Below are positions 18,105 through 27,310 of a DNA stretch of 57,611 nucleotides, piece by piece. Under the pieces are notes generated by a model, which saw nothing but the letters and a program-made list of their open reading frames with translations, did no database searches and was not told the DNA's origin. Every line of letters starts with the position of its first letter. Position 1 is the first letter of the stretch. Source of the DNA: Candidatus Angelobacter sp. Gp1-AA117 (GTDB taxonomy: Bacteria > Acidobacteriota > Terriglobia > Terriglobales > Acidobacteriaceae); contig QHVI01000044.1 of NCBI GenBank assembly GCA_003223515.1, positions 1 to 57,611 on the forward strand, written 5' to 3'. A program made the translations under genes and the position numbers.

Positions 18105-21100
18105 ATGAGTGCAATTGCGATCGTGGGCATGGCGTGCCGCTATGCCGAAGCGCGTTCTCCACGGCAATTGTGGGAGAACGTGCTGGCACAGAGGAGATCT
18201 TTCCGGCGCATACCGCGCGTGCGTCTGCGCGTGGAAGACTACGCGGTGGAGGGCCAGGTGGAAGACCGCATCTATCTGACAGCGGCCGCCGTGCTTGAAG
18301 ACTACGAATTCGACCGCGTGCGCTTCCACGTTTCGAAAGAGACATTCGTTTCTACCGACCTCGCTCATTGGCTAGCGCTGGATACTGCCGCACAGGCATT
18401 AACCGATGCCAGATTGCTGGAGTCCAGCGCCAGCCAGCGCGAGCGCACCGGCGTTTATATCGGCAACTCGCTGACGGGTGAATTTTCCCGCGCCAATCTC
18501 CTGCGGCTGCGCTGGCCGTATGTACGGCGCGTGCTGATGGCCGTCCTCGAAGAGAACAACACCAGCCGCAGCGAGATGGAAAAACTGGTGCAACAGATGG
18601 AAGCGCTGTACAAGAATCCATTTCCGGCGACCACCGAAGAATCGCTGGCGGGCGGCTTGGCCAACACGATTGCCGGACGCCTCTGCAATTACTTCAACTT
18701 CCAGGGCGGCGGCTACACCGTAGATGGCGCCTGCGCTTCCAGCCTGCTGGCGGTGACCACGGCATGTTCGGCCCTGGAAAGCGGTGACGTTGATGTTGCC
18801 ATTGCAGGCGGAGTGGACCTGAGTCTTGATCCATTTGAACTGGCAGGATTCTCCAAGCTGGGCGCGCTGGCGAAAGACAAGATGCGCATCTTTGATGAGC
18901 AATCATCGGGCTTCTGGCCGGGCGAGGGCTGCGGCATGGTGGTGCTCATGCGCCATGAAGATGCCCTGGCGCATCAACTGCCCGCGTATGCCGTAATTCG
19001 CGGCTGGGGAGTTTCTTCCGACGGCAGCGGCGGCATCACGAGGCCGGAACCGAGCGGACAAATACTGGCGTTGCGCCGGGCCTACCAGCGCGCGCAATAC
19101 CAGATCGACGATGTGGCCTATTTTGAAGGCCACGGCACTGGAACAAATGTGGGCGATGCCGTGGAGTTGCAGGCGCTCTCTGCAGCAAGACGTGAAGTGC
19201 AGCCGAATGCCGCGCCTGCGGCGATTGGGTCAATCAAAGCCAACATTGGACACACCAAAGCTGCGGCTGGAGTTGCGGGACTGATCAAAGCGGTCATGGC
19301 GGTGCAGGCAAAGATTCTTCCGCCGACGACTGGATGCGAGAAGCCACACGCGGAACTCACGGCAGACAGGCCGATGCTGCGCGTGCTCCAGGAAGGCGAG
19401 CTGTGGCCGGAGGAGTTGCCGGTGCGCGCCTCAGTGAGCGCCATGGGCTTTGGTGGCATCAACACCCATGTCACCCTGGAAGCTCCGGATGTCTTCCGCC
19501 GGAAGAGCTTTACCGCGTTTGAGCAGACGCAGCTTGCTTCAGCGCAGGATTGCGAGCTGTTTCTTTTCCAGGCGGCTGATGCCGAGCAACTGGCTGAGCA
19601 GTTGCAAAACACCCTGGAGCTTGCCGGTGAGCTGTCTTACGCAGAGCTGACCGATCTGGCTGCGGCGCTGGTGAAAAATCTATCGCCAGAGAAATCGATT
19701 CGCGCTGCATGCGTGGCTTCCAGTCCTGAAGAACTCGAAAGAAACCTGAAAAAGCTGAAAGAGTGGTGCACAGCGGGAGTGCCGGAGGAAATCGATCCCC
19801 GGCAGGGAATGTTTCTGAGTCATCGCGAGGAGTCTCCGCGCATAGGATTTCTCTTTCCCGGACAAGGCTCGCCGGTTCATACCGAAGGCGGGATATGGTC
19901 GCGCCGGTTCCCTGGGATACGCGATCTGTACCAGCGCGCCAGCCTGCCAAAAACGAAAAGCATTGCCACAGAAACAGCGCAGCCCAGCGTGGCCACTGCT
20001 TCGCTCGCCGGGCTGCGCGCGTTGCAGTCTTTGGGAATTGAAGGCGCGGTTGCCGTGGGACACAGCCTGGGAGAAATTACGGCGCTGCACTGGGCCGGCG
20101 CCTGCGGTGAAGACGATCTGCTGCGCATCGTTTCGCATCGTGGACGGGTAATGGCGGAGATGGCGACGCCTTCAGGGACCATGGCTTCCATCCGCGCTAA
20201 CTGGCAGGAGGTGAAGCAAAGGCTGAATGGCGATCCGTTGGTGATTGCCGGATACAACTCTCCGCGACAGACGGTGATCTCCGGTGATGCTCAGGCGGTC
20301 AGGCGTTTTACGGGCAGGCTCAGCTCCGATGGCATTGCCACTACCATGCTGCCGGTTTCCCATGCCTTTCATTCCCCGCTGGTGGAGAACGTGGCGGCTG
20401 TTTTCTCCTCGTATCTGGCGGCGGAACACTTGGGAGCGGTGAGGCAGCGCGTGATTTCAACGGTGACCGGATCGGTGCTACAGCAGGATAGTAATCTTCA
20501 CGAACTGCTGACCCGGCAGATCACGATGCCGGTGCGCTTTGCCGATGCGGTGATGATGGCTGCGGTGGAAGCCGGCCTGTTCATCGAGGTGGGCCCGGGC
20601 GCGGTGCTCTCTGGAATTACCGTTGAATGCACAAACAAGCCGGTGATTGCGTTAAACGTTGGCGGAGATTCGCTGCGCGGTCTGCTCATGGCTGCGGGAG
20701 CGGCTTTTGCCATGGGCGCGAAGGTGCGCGCGGCAGCGCTGTTTGAGAACAGGTTTTTCCGCCCGCTTGATCTCAGGCGCAGGCATACGTTCCTGGCTAA
20801 TCCGTGTGAGAGCATCTCCGCGCCGGAGATTGCAGTGCCTTCCGTGCCGGCCGCGCCTAAACAGTTCGCAGTAGCAGAAAAGCCTGTAACTCGTGATGCT
20901 GTGGAGATCCTGCGCCATCTGGTGGCCCAGCGGACTGAGTTGCCGCTGAGCGCCATCACACCGGAAAGCAGGTTTCTCGATAACCTGCACCTGAATTCCA
21001 TCACCATTAGCCAGATCATCCTTGAAGCTGCGGCGCAGTTAGATCTTTCGCCTCCAGTGGCCCCGGCTGAGTACATCAACGCCAGCATTCGCCGGGCCGC

Positions 21101-23843
21101 AGAGGCCCTGGAGCAGATGCGGCAGCTTGCGCCTGCGCAGGCGGCTGAAAAGCATCCGCAGGGAGTGGAACCATGGACGCGGGTATTGGAAATTGAGTAT
21201 GTGGAGCAGCCCCGGCGGGCTGCACATTCCGGTTCAGCAGGGAAGTGGGAAATATTGGCGCTGGACGGCTCATCGCTGAAGCAGCAACTGGAAGAAGAAT
21301 CCGGCAGGCTTTCAGGAGACGGACTGCTGTGCTGTGTTCCTGCGCGGCGTGATGAAAGAACGGCTGCGTTTCTGCTGCAATCTGTACAAACGGCTCTTCG
21401 GGGGAACGTGCGACAGGTAGTGTTTGTGCAGCAGAGTGGAGGAGCGTCGGCGCTGGCCCGCACGCTGTATCTGGAATGTCCTGCGATGAAAGTCACTGTG
21501 GTGGATGTGCCGCACGATCATCCACAGGCGGTCGAGTGGATCATTCAAGAAGCAAACTGTGCCGCGGGGTTCACCGAAGCGCGCTATGACAAAGCGGGAG
21601 TCCGCCGCGAACCGCGCATCAAGGTTCTGTGGCCGGAAAAGAGCAGCGAAAATCCATTCACACCGGACGACCTGCTGCTGGTAACGGGCGGCGGCAAGGG
21701 CATCGCCGCTGAATGCGCGCTGCAACTGGCGCGCGAGTTTGGATTTCGCCTGGCGTTACTAGGGAGATCGGATGCATCGCAAGATGCAGAACTCAAGCAG
21801 AACCTGCAGCGCTTCAGCGAGGCGGGTATTTCCTTCCGCTATTTCACGGCTGATGTTACAGATGCCCAGGCTACAGCCAGGGTGATTCAGCAGATTCAGG
21901 TAGAAGCGGGCACGATCACGGGGGTGCTGCACGGCGCAGGAACTAATCTACCTAAGCGCCTGGAAGAGATCACTACCGCTGACCTGCAGGCGACGCTCGC
22001 TCCCAAGGTTGCAGGCCTGGAAAATATTCTGAACAACATTGATGCGCGCCACATGCGTCTGCTACTCACCTTTGGGTCGATTATTGGACGGGCCGGACTG
22101 CATGGTGAAGGGCATTATGCGCTGGCTAACGACTGGTTGAATCTCGCGGTGGAGCAATGGCAGAGGGAGCATCCGGAGTGCCGCTGCATGAATCTCGAGT
22201 GGTCGGTATGGGCAGGCGCAGGCATGGGCCAGCGGCTGGGTGTATTGGAATCGCTGGTGCAGCAGGGCATCACGCCGCTGCCGCTCGAAGATGCCATTGG
22301 CACGTTAAAAACCATGATGGCATGGAAAGGGGCCCCAGTCTCTTCTATCGTGACGGGACGCTTCGGTAATCTGCCGACGCTGCAATTTGAGAAACGCGAG
22401 CTTCCGCTGCTGCGTTATCTCGAGCATGTGCAGGTGCATTATCCGGGCATTGAACTGGTAGCGGATTCGGAGCTGAGCACAGATACCGACCCATATCTCG
22501 CCGATCACAGCTTCCAGGGCGAACAGCTTCTCCCGGCGGTATGCGGCATTGAGGCGATGGCCCAGGTAGCCGTGGCGCTGGAACAAACCTCAGAGTTGCC
22601 GAAATTTCAGAACCTGCGTTTCGAGCACCCGATTGTGGTACCGGCGCGCAAACCGGTCAGGATACGAGTGGCAGCCCTGAAACTTTCACCGGAAAGAATC
22701 GCGGTTGTGATTCGCTGCTCCACGACGTCATTCCAGGTGGATCACTTCAGCGCTGAATGTGTGTTCCATACGAGGCATGAGGTTTCCAGGATGCCCGATG
22801 ACTTGCATGCAGGAGCCAGTCCGCTGCCGCTCGATCCGTCTCACGATTTGTATGGCGGCATCCTCTTCCACACAGGACGCTTCCGCCGCGTGGAGAGATA
22901 CCACCTGCTGCTGGCCGACCGAAGCGTTGCCGCATTGAATGCTCCCATTTCTGCAGCGTGGTATGCGCGGCACCTGCCGGGCGAATTCCTGCTGGGTGAC
23001 GCCGCTTCCCGCGATGCGGCACTGCATTCCATTCAGGCGTGCATTCCGCACAAGACTATCCTGCCGATAGGCATTGACCGCATCATTGTTGATCCAGGGT
23101 GGACTCATGAAAGCGCAACAGTGTACGCGATGGAACGCCTGCGCGACGGTGAAAACTTTATCTACGATCTATGGATTCAGGATGCGCGCGGCAACACGCT
23201 GGAAACGTGGAAAGGGCTGCACCTGCGGGCCGTGGCTTTTACTGAAGCTCCGGAATTATGGCCTGTGGCTTTGCTGCCGCCATACATAGAACGAAAGCTA
23301 AGTGAGCTGATTGGGTCGACAAATCTGAAAGTTGCGCTGGCGGGATGCAGAGACGAGATTGCCGACCTGGTCCAACAAATGGCCGGGCCGGAAGCAACGA
23401 TCAGCCATCGCCCTGATGGCAAGCCTGAGTTACCGGGAGCGGAGATTTCTCTCTCGCGCAGCGGCCAGCTCACGCTGATTGCGACAAGTGGTGTATCCCT
23501 TGGCTGCGACATGGAGAAGGTAGTGCCGCGTGAATGGGAAAAGCTTCTGGGGAATGAGGGATTTGCGCTGGCGCAGCTCGTCAGCCGCAGAGCAAACATC
23601 GATCTCGATGCGGCTGCCGCGCAGGTGTGGACGGTCAGAGAAGGGCTGCGCAAGTGTGGTGCGAGTTTTGACCAGCAGTTGCGGTGGAAATCATCCTCTG
23701 CGGATGGATGGAGTGTTTTCTCGGCCCAGGGGTTTGCGGCGGCAACGTTTTCGGCGCAGATACAGGAAGGCAGTTCTTTCGCGTTCGGATTTGTTGTGAA
23801 ACCCGCCCATGAACAGAGGGAAACAGCGGCAGGGGCTGCTTGA
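18105..23843 (+). CDS. pksE: Enediyne-type iterative type I polyketide synthase
   Basis: 1912-residue iterative PKS with the PksE domain order. KS is at about 1-465 (Cys210 in DGACASS, His343 in GHGTGT, His383 in NIGHTKAAAG). AT is at about 575-900 (Ser654 in GHSLGE, HAFHS at 756). ACP is around Ser965 (LHLNSITI). KR is at about 1185-1430 (VTGGGKGI, Ser1325, Tyr1338). DH is at about 1450-1690 (His1468 in ADHSFQGEQLLP). A C-terminal phosphopantetheinyl transferase follows at about 1740-1912 (GCDMEKV, Asp1802; WTVREGLRK, Glu1846). All catalytic residues are present. The start MSAIAIVGMACRYAEA is typical of PksE. PksE enzymes activate their own ACP and make a conjugated C15-C16 polyene, the precursor of enediyne cores and shunt polyenes. 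No docking or reductase additions. Confidence 0.95.
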   Translation: MSAIAIVGMACRYAEARSPRQLWENVLAQRRSFRRIPRVRLRVEDYAVEGQVEDRIYLTAAAVLEDYEFDRVRFHVSKETFVSTDLAHWLALDTAAQALTDARLLESSASQRERTGVYIGNSLTGEFSRANLLRLRWPYVRRVLMAVLEENNTSRSEMEKLVQQMEALYKNPFPATTEESLAGGLANTIAGRLCNYFNFQGGGYTVDGACASSLLAVTTACSALESGDVDVAIAGGVDLSLDPFELAGFSKLGALAKDKMRIFDEQSSGFWPGEGCGMVVLMRHEDALAHQLPAYAVIRGWGVSSDGSGGITRPEPSGQILALRRAYQRAQYQIDDVAYFEGHGTGTNVGDAVELQALSAARREVQPNAAPAAIGSIKANIGHTKAAAGVAGLIKAVMAVQAKILPPTTGCEKPHAELTADRPMLRVLQEGELWPEELPVRASVSAMGFGGINTHVTLEAPDVFRRKSFTAFEQTQLASAQDCELFLFQAADAEQLAEQLQNTLELAGELSYAELTDLAAALVKNLSPEKSIRAACVASSPEELERNLKKLKEWCTAGVPEEIDPRQGMFLSHREESPRIGFLFPGQGSPVHTEGGIWSRRFPGIRDLYQRASLPKTKSIATETAQPSVATASLAGLRALQSLGIEGAVAVGHSLGEITALHWAGACGEDDLLRIVSHRGRVMAEMATPSGTMASIRANWQEVKQRLNGDPLVIAGYNSPRQTVISGDAQAVRRFTGRLSSDGIATTMLPVSHAFHSPLVENVAAVFSSYLAAEHLGAVRQRVISTVTGSVLQQDSNLHELLTRQITMPVRFADAVMMAAVEAGLFIEVGPGAVLSGITVECTNKPVIALNVGGDSLRGLLMAAGAAFAMGAKVRAAALFENRFFRPLDLRRRHTFLANPCESISAPEIAVPSVPAAPKQFAVAEKPVTRDAVEILRHLVAQRTELPLSAITPESRFLDNLHLNSITISQIILEAAAQLDLSPPVAPAEYINASIRRAAEALEQMRQLAPAQAAEKHPQGVEPWTRVLEIEYVEQPRRAAHSGSAGKWEILALDGSSLKQQLEEESGRLSGDGLLCCVPARRDERTAAFLLQSVQTALRGNVRQVVFVQQSGGASALARTLYLECPAMKVTVVDVPHDHPQAVEWIIQEANCAAGFTEARYDKAGVRREPRIKVLWPEKSSENPFTPDDLLLVTGGGKGIAAECALQLAREFGFRLALLGRSDASQDAELKQNLQRFSEAGISFRYFTADVTDAQATARVIQQIQVEAGTITGVLHGAGTNLPKRLEEITTADLQATLAPKVAGLENILNNIDARHMRLLLTFGSIIGRAGLHGEGHYALANDWLNLAVEQWQREHPECRCMNLEWSVWAGAGMGQRLGVLESLVQQGITPLPLEDAIGTLKTMMAWKGAPVSSIVTGRFGNLPTLQFEKRELPLLRYLEHVQVHYPGIELVADSELSTDTDPYLADHSFQGEQLLPAVCGIEAMAQVAVALEQTSELPKFQNLRFEHPIVVPARKPVRIRVAALKLSPERIAVVIRCSTTSFQVDHFSAECVFHTRHEVSRMPDDLHAGASPLPLDPSHDLYGGILFHTGRFRRVERYHLLLADRSVAALNAPISAAWYARHLPGEFLLGDAASRDAALHSIQACIPHKTILPIGIDRIIVDPGWTHESATVYAMERLRDGENFIYDLWIQDARGNTLETWKGLHLRAVAFTEAPELWPVALLPPYIERKLSELIGSTNLKVALAGCRDEIADLVQQMAGPEATISHRPDGKPELPGAEISLSRSGQLTLIATSGVSLGCDMEKVVPREWEKLLGNEGFALAQLVSRRANIDLDAAAAQVWTVREGLRKCGASFDQQLRWKSSSADGWSVFSAQGFAAATFSAQIQEGSSFAFGFVVKPAHEQRETAAGAA

Positions 23844-23994
23844 TAAGGCATCCAGGAACCATACCGCCCGCTTCACGGGCTCTTCGACTTTTCCCCTACG
23901 CACCCAAGCTTGCGGTGTGGCTAAAAGAATATCGCCAGCTTCGCTGGCTGTGCGGCGAGCACAGGTGTAAATCGGATTCCAGAGAGCAAGAGCC
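23844..23994 (+). other. Gap between pksE and tebC with a small hairpin
   Basis: GCCCG, CTTCA and CGGGC (23866-23880) form a 5-bp hairpin without a long T tract, so a weak attenuator at best. Otherwise no gene. Confidence 0.35.
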
Positions 23995-24429
23995 ATGATC
24001 AATGCATACGAATACCGGCATGTAGTTGGGTTTGAAGAGACCAGCCTGGTGGGCAACGTCTATTACGCGAACCACCTGCACTGGCAGGGACGAGCCCGCG
24101 AGATGTTTCTGCGCGATTATGCTCCGGAAATCCTCGAAGAGATGGAGCGCGGACTGGCGCTGATTACATTGCGCTGCTCCTGCGAATACCTGGGCGAGTT
24201 GAAAGCGTTTGACCAGGTGATTGTCCGCATGTTCCTGGCAGCCACATCGCAGAACCGCATTGCCATGCGCTTTCAATACTGGCGCGAAGGCGAGCAGCGC
24301 GAATTAGTGGCGCGCGGCGAGCAGGAGATCGCCTGCATGCGAAGGCAGGGAGACAATCTGATTCCCGCCGCGATACCGGCATGCTTGCGGGAAGCGTTGG
24401 CGCCCTTTGCAGAGGCAGTGCACCAGTAA
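23995..24429 (+). CDS. tebC: Enediyne hot-dog thioesterase TebC (CalE7/SgcE10/DynE7 type)
   Basis: 144-residue single hot-dog-fold thioesterase. It opens YEYRHVVGFEETSLVGNVYYANHLHWQGRARE in continuous sequence, the segment that in CalE7-type enzymes carries the substrate-binding Arg and Asn/Tyr residues. LRCSCEYLGELKAFDQV and the QNRIAMRF strand follow, as in the 4-hydroxybenzoyl-CoA thioesterase superfamily. It is expected to release the polyene beta-keto acid from the PksE ACP. Length matches the family. It is the fifth gene of the cassette, so all five conserved members lie within 10 kb in the order unbL-unbV-unbU-pksE-tebC. Confidence 0.92.
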   Translation: MINAYEYRHVVGFEETSLVGNVYYANHLHWQGRAREMFLRDYAPEILEEMERGLALITLRCSCEYLGELKAFDQVIVRMFLAATSQNRIAMRFQYWREGEQRELVARGEQEIACMRRQGDNLIPAAIPACLREALAPFAEAVHQ

Positions 24430-24469
24430 GACACAATCAGACATCCGGCAGAATTTCAGAAAGGAACTT

Positions 24470-25324
24470 ATGGCTACAGCAGTTGTGCGCGACGCAACCG
24501 TGCGCTCTCACTATGATTCCGTGGAGCGCGTGATTACCACGATGAGGAGCCACATCGACCAGCCTCTCTCACTGCACTCGATGGCAAAGGTGGCGTGCGC
24601 AAGCCCCTTCCATTTCAACCGCACCTTTCGCCATGTGACGGGCGTGCCGCCTTCGCAGTTCCTGTATGCACTGCGGCTGGATGAGGCACGGCGGCTGCTC
24701 ATAGAGACTGAAAAGAAGGTCATCGACATCTGCTATGACGTGGGCTACAACAGCGTAGGCACATTCACGCGCCGGTTTACCGATCTGCTGGGGGTCTCCC
24801 CGAGCACCTTCCGCGATCTCGCGCGGCTGCCGCTCATGCATGCGCCTGAGTATCCTGCGCCAATGATCATTGCCAATGGCCACTTGAAAAAAGGGCCGGC
24901 GATTTGCGGGCGTGTTCATGCCCCGGCGGATTTTCGCGGCTTTATTTTCGTGGGGCTGTTCAGCACTCCCGTACCGCAGGCCAGGCCGGTGGCCTGCGCC
25001 ATCGCTGATGAAAGCGGCTTCTATCATCTGGAACGTGTTCCTGAGGGAGAGTTCTACCTGTTCGCGCTGGGCATGGAGCAGACTGCACCCGCATCTGCCT
25101 ATTTCCAGTACGATTCGGCACTGCGCGCCGGCGGACACTCCATTTCAGTGACCCGCAATTCCATCTATGGCGCTACGAATTTATATCTGCGGCCTTCTTC
25201 CTCATTTGATCCCCCTATTCTTCTGGTGCTCGCGTTATTGATGGAGGAATACTTCGAGCGCGTCGAACAGATTCCATCTGCGGTCTTCGTTACACCGGCG
25301 TTGCTGGCCCATGCGCAAGGATGA
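24470..25324 (+). CDS. AraC-type regulator with C-terminal transthyretin-like domain
   Basis: 284 residues. The ATG at 24470 follows AAGGA; the frame upstream overlaps tebC and lacks a start signal. An AraC double helix-turn-helix occupies about residues 15-118 (SLHSMAKVACASPFHFNRTF; ICYDVGYNSVGTFTRRF; GVSPSTFR). Unusually the DNA-binding part is N-terminal. It is followed by a beta-rich region at about 143-205 (GRVHAPADFRGFIFVGLF, DESGFYHLERVPEGEFYLFA) that reads like a carboxypeptidase-regulatory/transthyretin-like sandwich, then about 80 residues of uncertain type. No sugar-binding AraC pocket. Placed between tebC and the second unbV on the same strand, it is the likely local regulator. 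Confidence 0.85.
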   Translation: MATAVVRDATVRSHYDSVERVITTMRSHIDQPLSLHSMAKVACASPFHFNRTFRHVTGVPPSQFLYALRLDEARRLLIETEKKVIDICYDVGYNSVGTFTRRFTDLLGVSPSTFRDLARLPLMHAPEYPAPMIIANGHLKKGPAICGRVHAPADFRGFIFVGLFSTPVPQARPVACAIADESGFYHLERVPEGEFYLFALGMEQTAPASAYFQYDSALRAGGHSISVTRNSIYGATNLYLRPSSSFDPPILLVLALLMEEYFERVEQIPSAVFVTPALLAHAQG

Positions 25325-25348
25325 ATCGTTCAGATAAAGGGCTTCTTT

Positions 25349-27295
25349 ATGAAAAGCATTCTTGAGCAGCTCAAAGCTCGCCTGAAAATCATCGTCTCGC
25401 TGGTAATCGTGATTGGGCTGTATCTGGCGATACAGCTTCCCGGTGTTTCGGCGAACGAGAAGTCTTCCCTGGCCAGCCGTTTTCATTTTGACCGGACGGC
25501 GCTGCCGCGGGTCCCTGGTTTCCCCAAGAAAAACGCGCGGGTGGTGAATCCTCGCTTGCAGAAAATCTCTGCCTGGATTTCTTCGGTGGGCGCTTCCGTG
25601 GCCCTCAACGATCTCGATGGTGATGGCTTGCCGAATGATGCCTGTTATGTCGATCCCAGGATGGATCAGGTGATCGTAACTCCGGTTCCCGGAACTCCGG
25701 CACGTTACCAGCCGTTTGTCTTGAGTGCCGCGCCGCTGCCTTATGATGCGGCCACCACTGCGCCGATGGGATGCCTGCCACTGGATGTGAATGAAGACGG
25801 GCTTCTCGATATCGTGGTGTATTACTGGGGGCGCTCGCCCATCATCTTCCTGCAAAAGAAGATGCAGCAACCTCTGGGCCGGGAGAGCTACGTGGCTCAG
25901 GAACTTCTGCCCAAGGTGGAAGACTGGTACACCAACGCCGCCACTGCCGCTGATCTCGATGGCGATGGCCACATTGACCTGATCTTTGGAAATTATTTCG
26001 GCGATGGTTCGCGCATTCTCGATGCGCACTCCAGCTATGCGGCGGAGATGCCGGATTCCATGTCGCGCGCCTTCAACGGCGGCAGCAAGCATTTCCTGCT
26101 GTGGAAGAGCGCCAGCGGCGGTGACGCGCCGAAGGTGGAGTTCAGCGATCAGCGCGAGGTGCTTGAGGGCGCTGCCAAATCCGGCTGGACTCTGGCCCTG
26201 GCCGCCTGCGATCTCGATGGAGATATGCTTCCCGAGGTCTACATTGCCAATGATTTCGGGCCGGATGTGCTGCTGCACAACGTCTCCACTCCCGGCCACC
26301 TGCATTTTCAGCGCCTGATGGGCAAGCGCACGCTGATGACCCCGGCCTCGAAGGTGCTGGGGCATGATTCGTTCAAGGGCATGGGCGTGGATTGCGGCGA
26401 TCTGAACCAGGACGGCCTGCCGGACTTCGTAGTCAGCAACATCACATCAGAGTTCGCGCTGGAAGAGAGCAACCTGGTGTATCTCAGCACCGGCGATCTG
26501 AAGGCGATGCAGAAAGGCTTTGCTCCGTTCAAGGAAGTCAGCGAACCGCTGGGGCTTTCACGCAATGGATGGTCGTGGGACATCCGCTTTGGCGACTTCG
26601 ATAATGAAGGGACGCTGCAGGTGGTGCAGGCTGCCGGTTTCGTGAAAGGGAACACCGACCGCTGGCCTGAACTGCATGAGCTTGCCATGGGCAATGATGG
26701 TTTGTTGCGGCATCCGGCAAGCTGGCCGCGTTTCCATCCGGGCGATGACCTGAGCGGGAGCGACCACAATCATTTCTTTGTCCCATCTTCTGGTGGAACG
26801 TATGTTGATCTTTCCCAAGAGTTGCGCCTGGATAATCCGCAGGTCACGCGAGGAATTGCCACTGCGGATGTAGATGGAGATGGCTTGCTGGATTTCGCCA
26901 TCGCCAATCAGTGGCAGGATTCAGCCTTCTATCACAATGAGAGCAAGGCCGCAGGCCATTTCCTGCAACTCTATCTGCTGTTGCCGGTGAATGCAGGCGC
27001 AGGCGCCTTAACCAGAGATATGCCGGGTCATCCCACACGCGAGATTCAGGGCCGGTATGCCATAGGCGCCACAGCCACGGTTCATCTGCGGAATGGCAAG
27101 CGCATGATCGCCCAGGTGGATGCCGGCAACGGGCACTCCGGCAAGCGCAGCCCGGAATTGCATTTCGGACTGGGACAATTTTCTTCTTCGGAGCCGGTGG
27201 CGGTGGATCTCTGCTGGCGCGACCGGAACGGAACGATTCATCGCGAGACACTCAGCCTGAAACCGGGCCTGCATACCATCGTGCTCGGGTCTTAA
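25349..27295 (+). CDS. unbV: UnbV, FG-GAP/CRTAC1-like exported protein (copy 2)
   Basis: 648-residue paralogue of the UnbV at 15361, collinear throughout. It has an export segment (IVSLVIVIGLYLAIQLPGV), the repeated calcium motifs DLDGDGLPND, DVNEDGLLDI, DLDGDGHIDL, DLNQDGLPDF and DVDGDGLLDFAI, and the C-terminal GHSGKRSPELHFGLG. Start ATG 24 bases after the AraC stop, with AAAGG upstream. It is followed 15 bases on by its own unbU. Duplication of the pair as a unit implies that UnbV and UnbU work together at the membrane. Confidence 0.9.
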   Translation: MKSILEQLKARLKIIVSLVIVIGLYLAIQLPGVSANEKSSLASRFHFDRTALPRVPGFPKKNARVVNPRLQKISAWISSVGASVALNDLDGDGLPNDACYVDPRMDQVIVTPVPGTPARYQPFVLSAAPLPYDAATTAPMGCLPLDVNEDGLLDIVVYYWGRSPIIFLQKKMQQPLGRESYVAQELLPKVEDWYTNAATAADLDGDGHIDLIFGNYFGDGSRILDAHSSYAAEMPDSMSRAFNGGSKHFLLWKSASGGDAPKVEFSDQREVLEGAAKSGWTLALAACDLDGDMLPEVYIANDFGPDVLLHNVSTPGHLHFQRLMGKRTLMTPASKVLGHDSFKGMGVDCGDLNQDGLPDFVVSNITSEFALEESNLVYLSTGDLKAMQKGFAPFKEVSEPLGLSRNGWSWDIRFGDFDNEGTLQVVQAAGFVKGNTDRWPELHELAMGNDGLLRHPASWPRFHPGDDLSGSDHNHFFVPSSGGTYVDLSQELRLDNPQVTRGIATADVDGDGLLDFAIANQWQDSAFYHNESKAAGHFLQLYLLLPVNAGAGALTRDMPGHPTREIQGRYAIGATATVHLRNGKRMIAQVDAGNGHSGKRSPELHFGLGQFSSSEPVAVDLCWRDRNGTIHRETLSLKPGLHTIVLGS

Positions 27296-27310
27296 GAGAG
27301 AACCAATTTC

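Noticed and set aside
20498-21496. Long minus-strand ORF (about 330 codons) within pksE, and others opposite genes at 884-1801, 8092-9195, 25235-26365 and 44652-45782
   Set aside because: They are antisense shadows of high-GC genes with intact domains; their translations are Arg/Ser/Ala/His-rich and lack motifs or ribosome sites.
18105-23843. Polyunsaturated fatty acid synthase
   Set aside because: Single ACP, the KS-AT-ACP-KR-DH-PPTase order in one chain, and adjacent tebC/unbL/unbV/unbU point to an enediyne PKS; PUFA synthases have tandem ACPs and separate subunits.
23866-23880. Terminator between pksE and tebC
   Set aside because: The stem is only 5 bp and no U-tract follows, so termination is unlikely.
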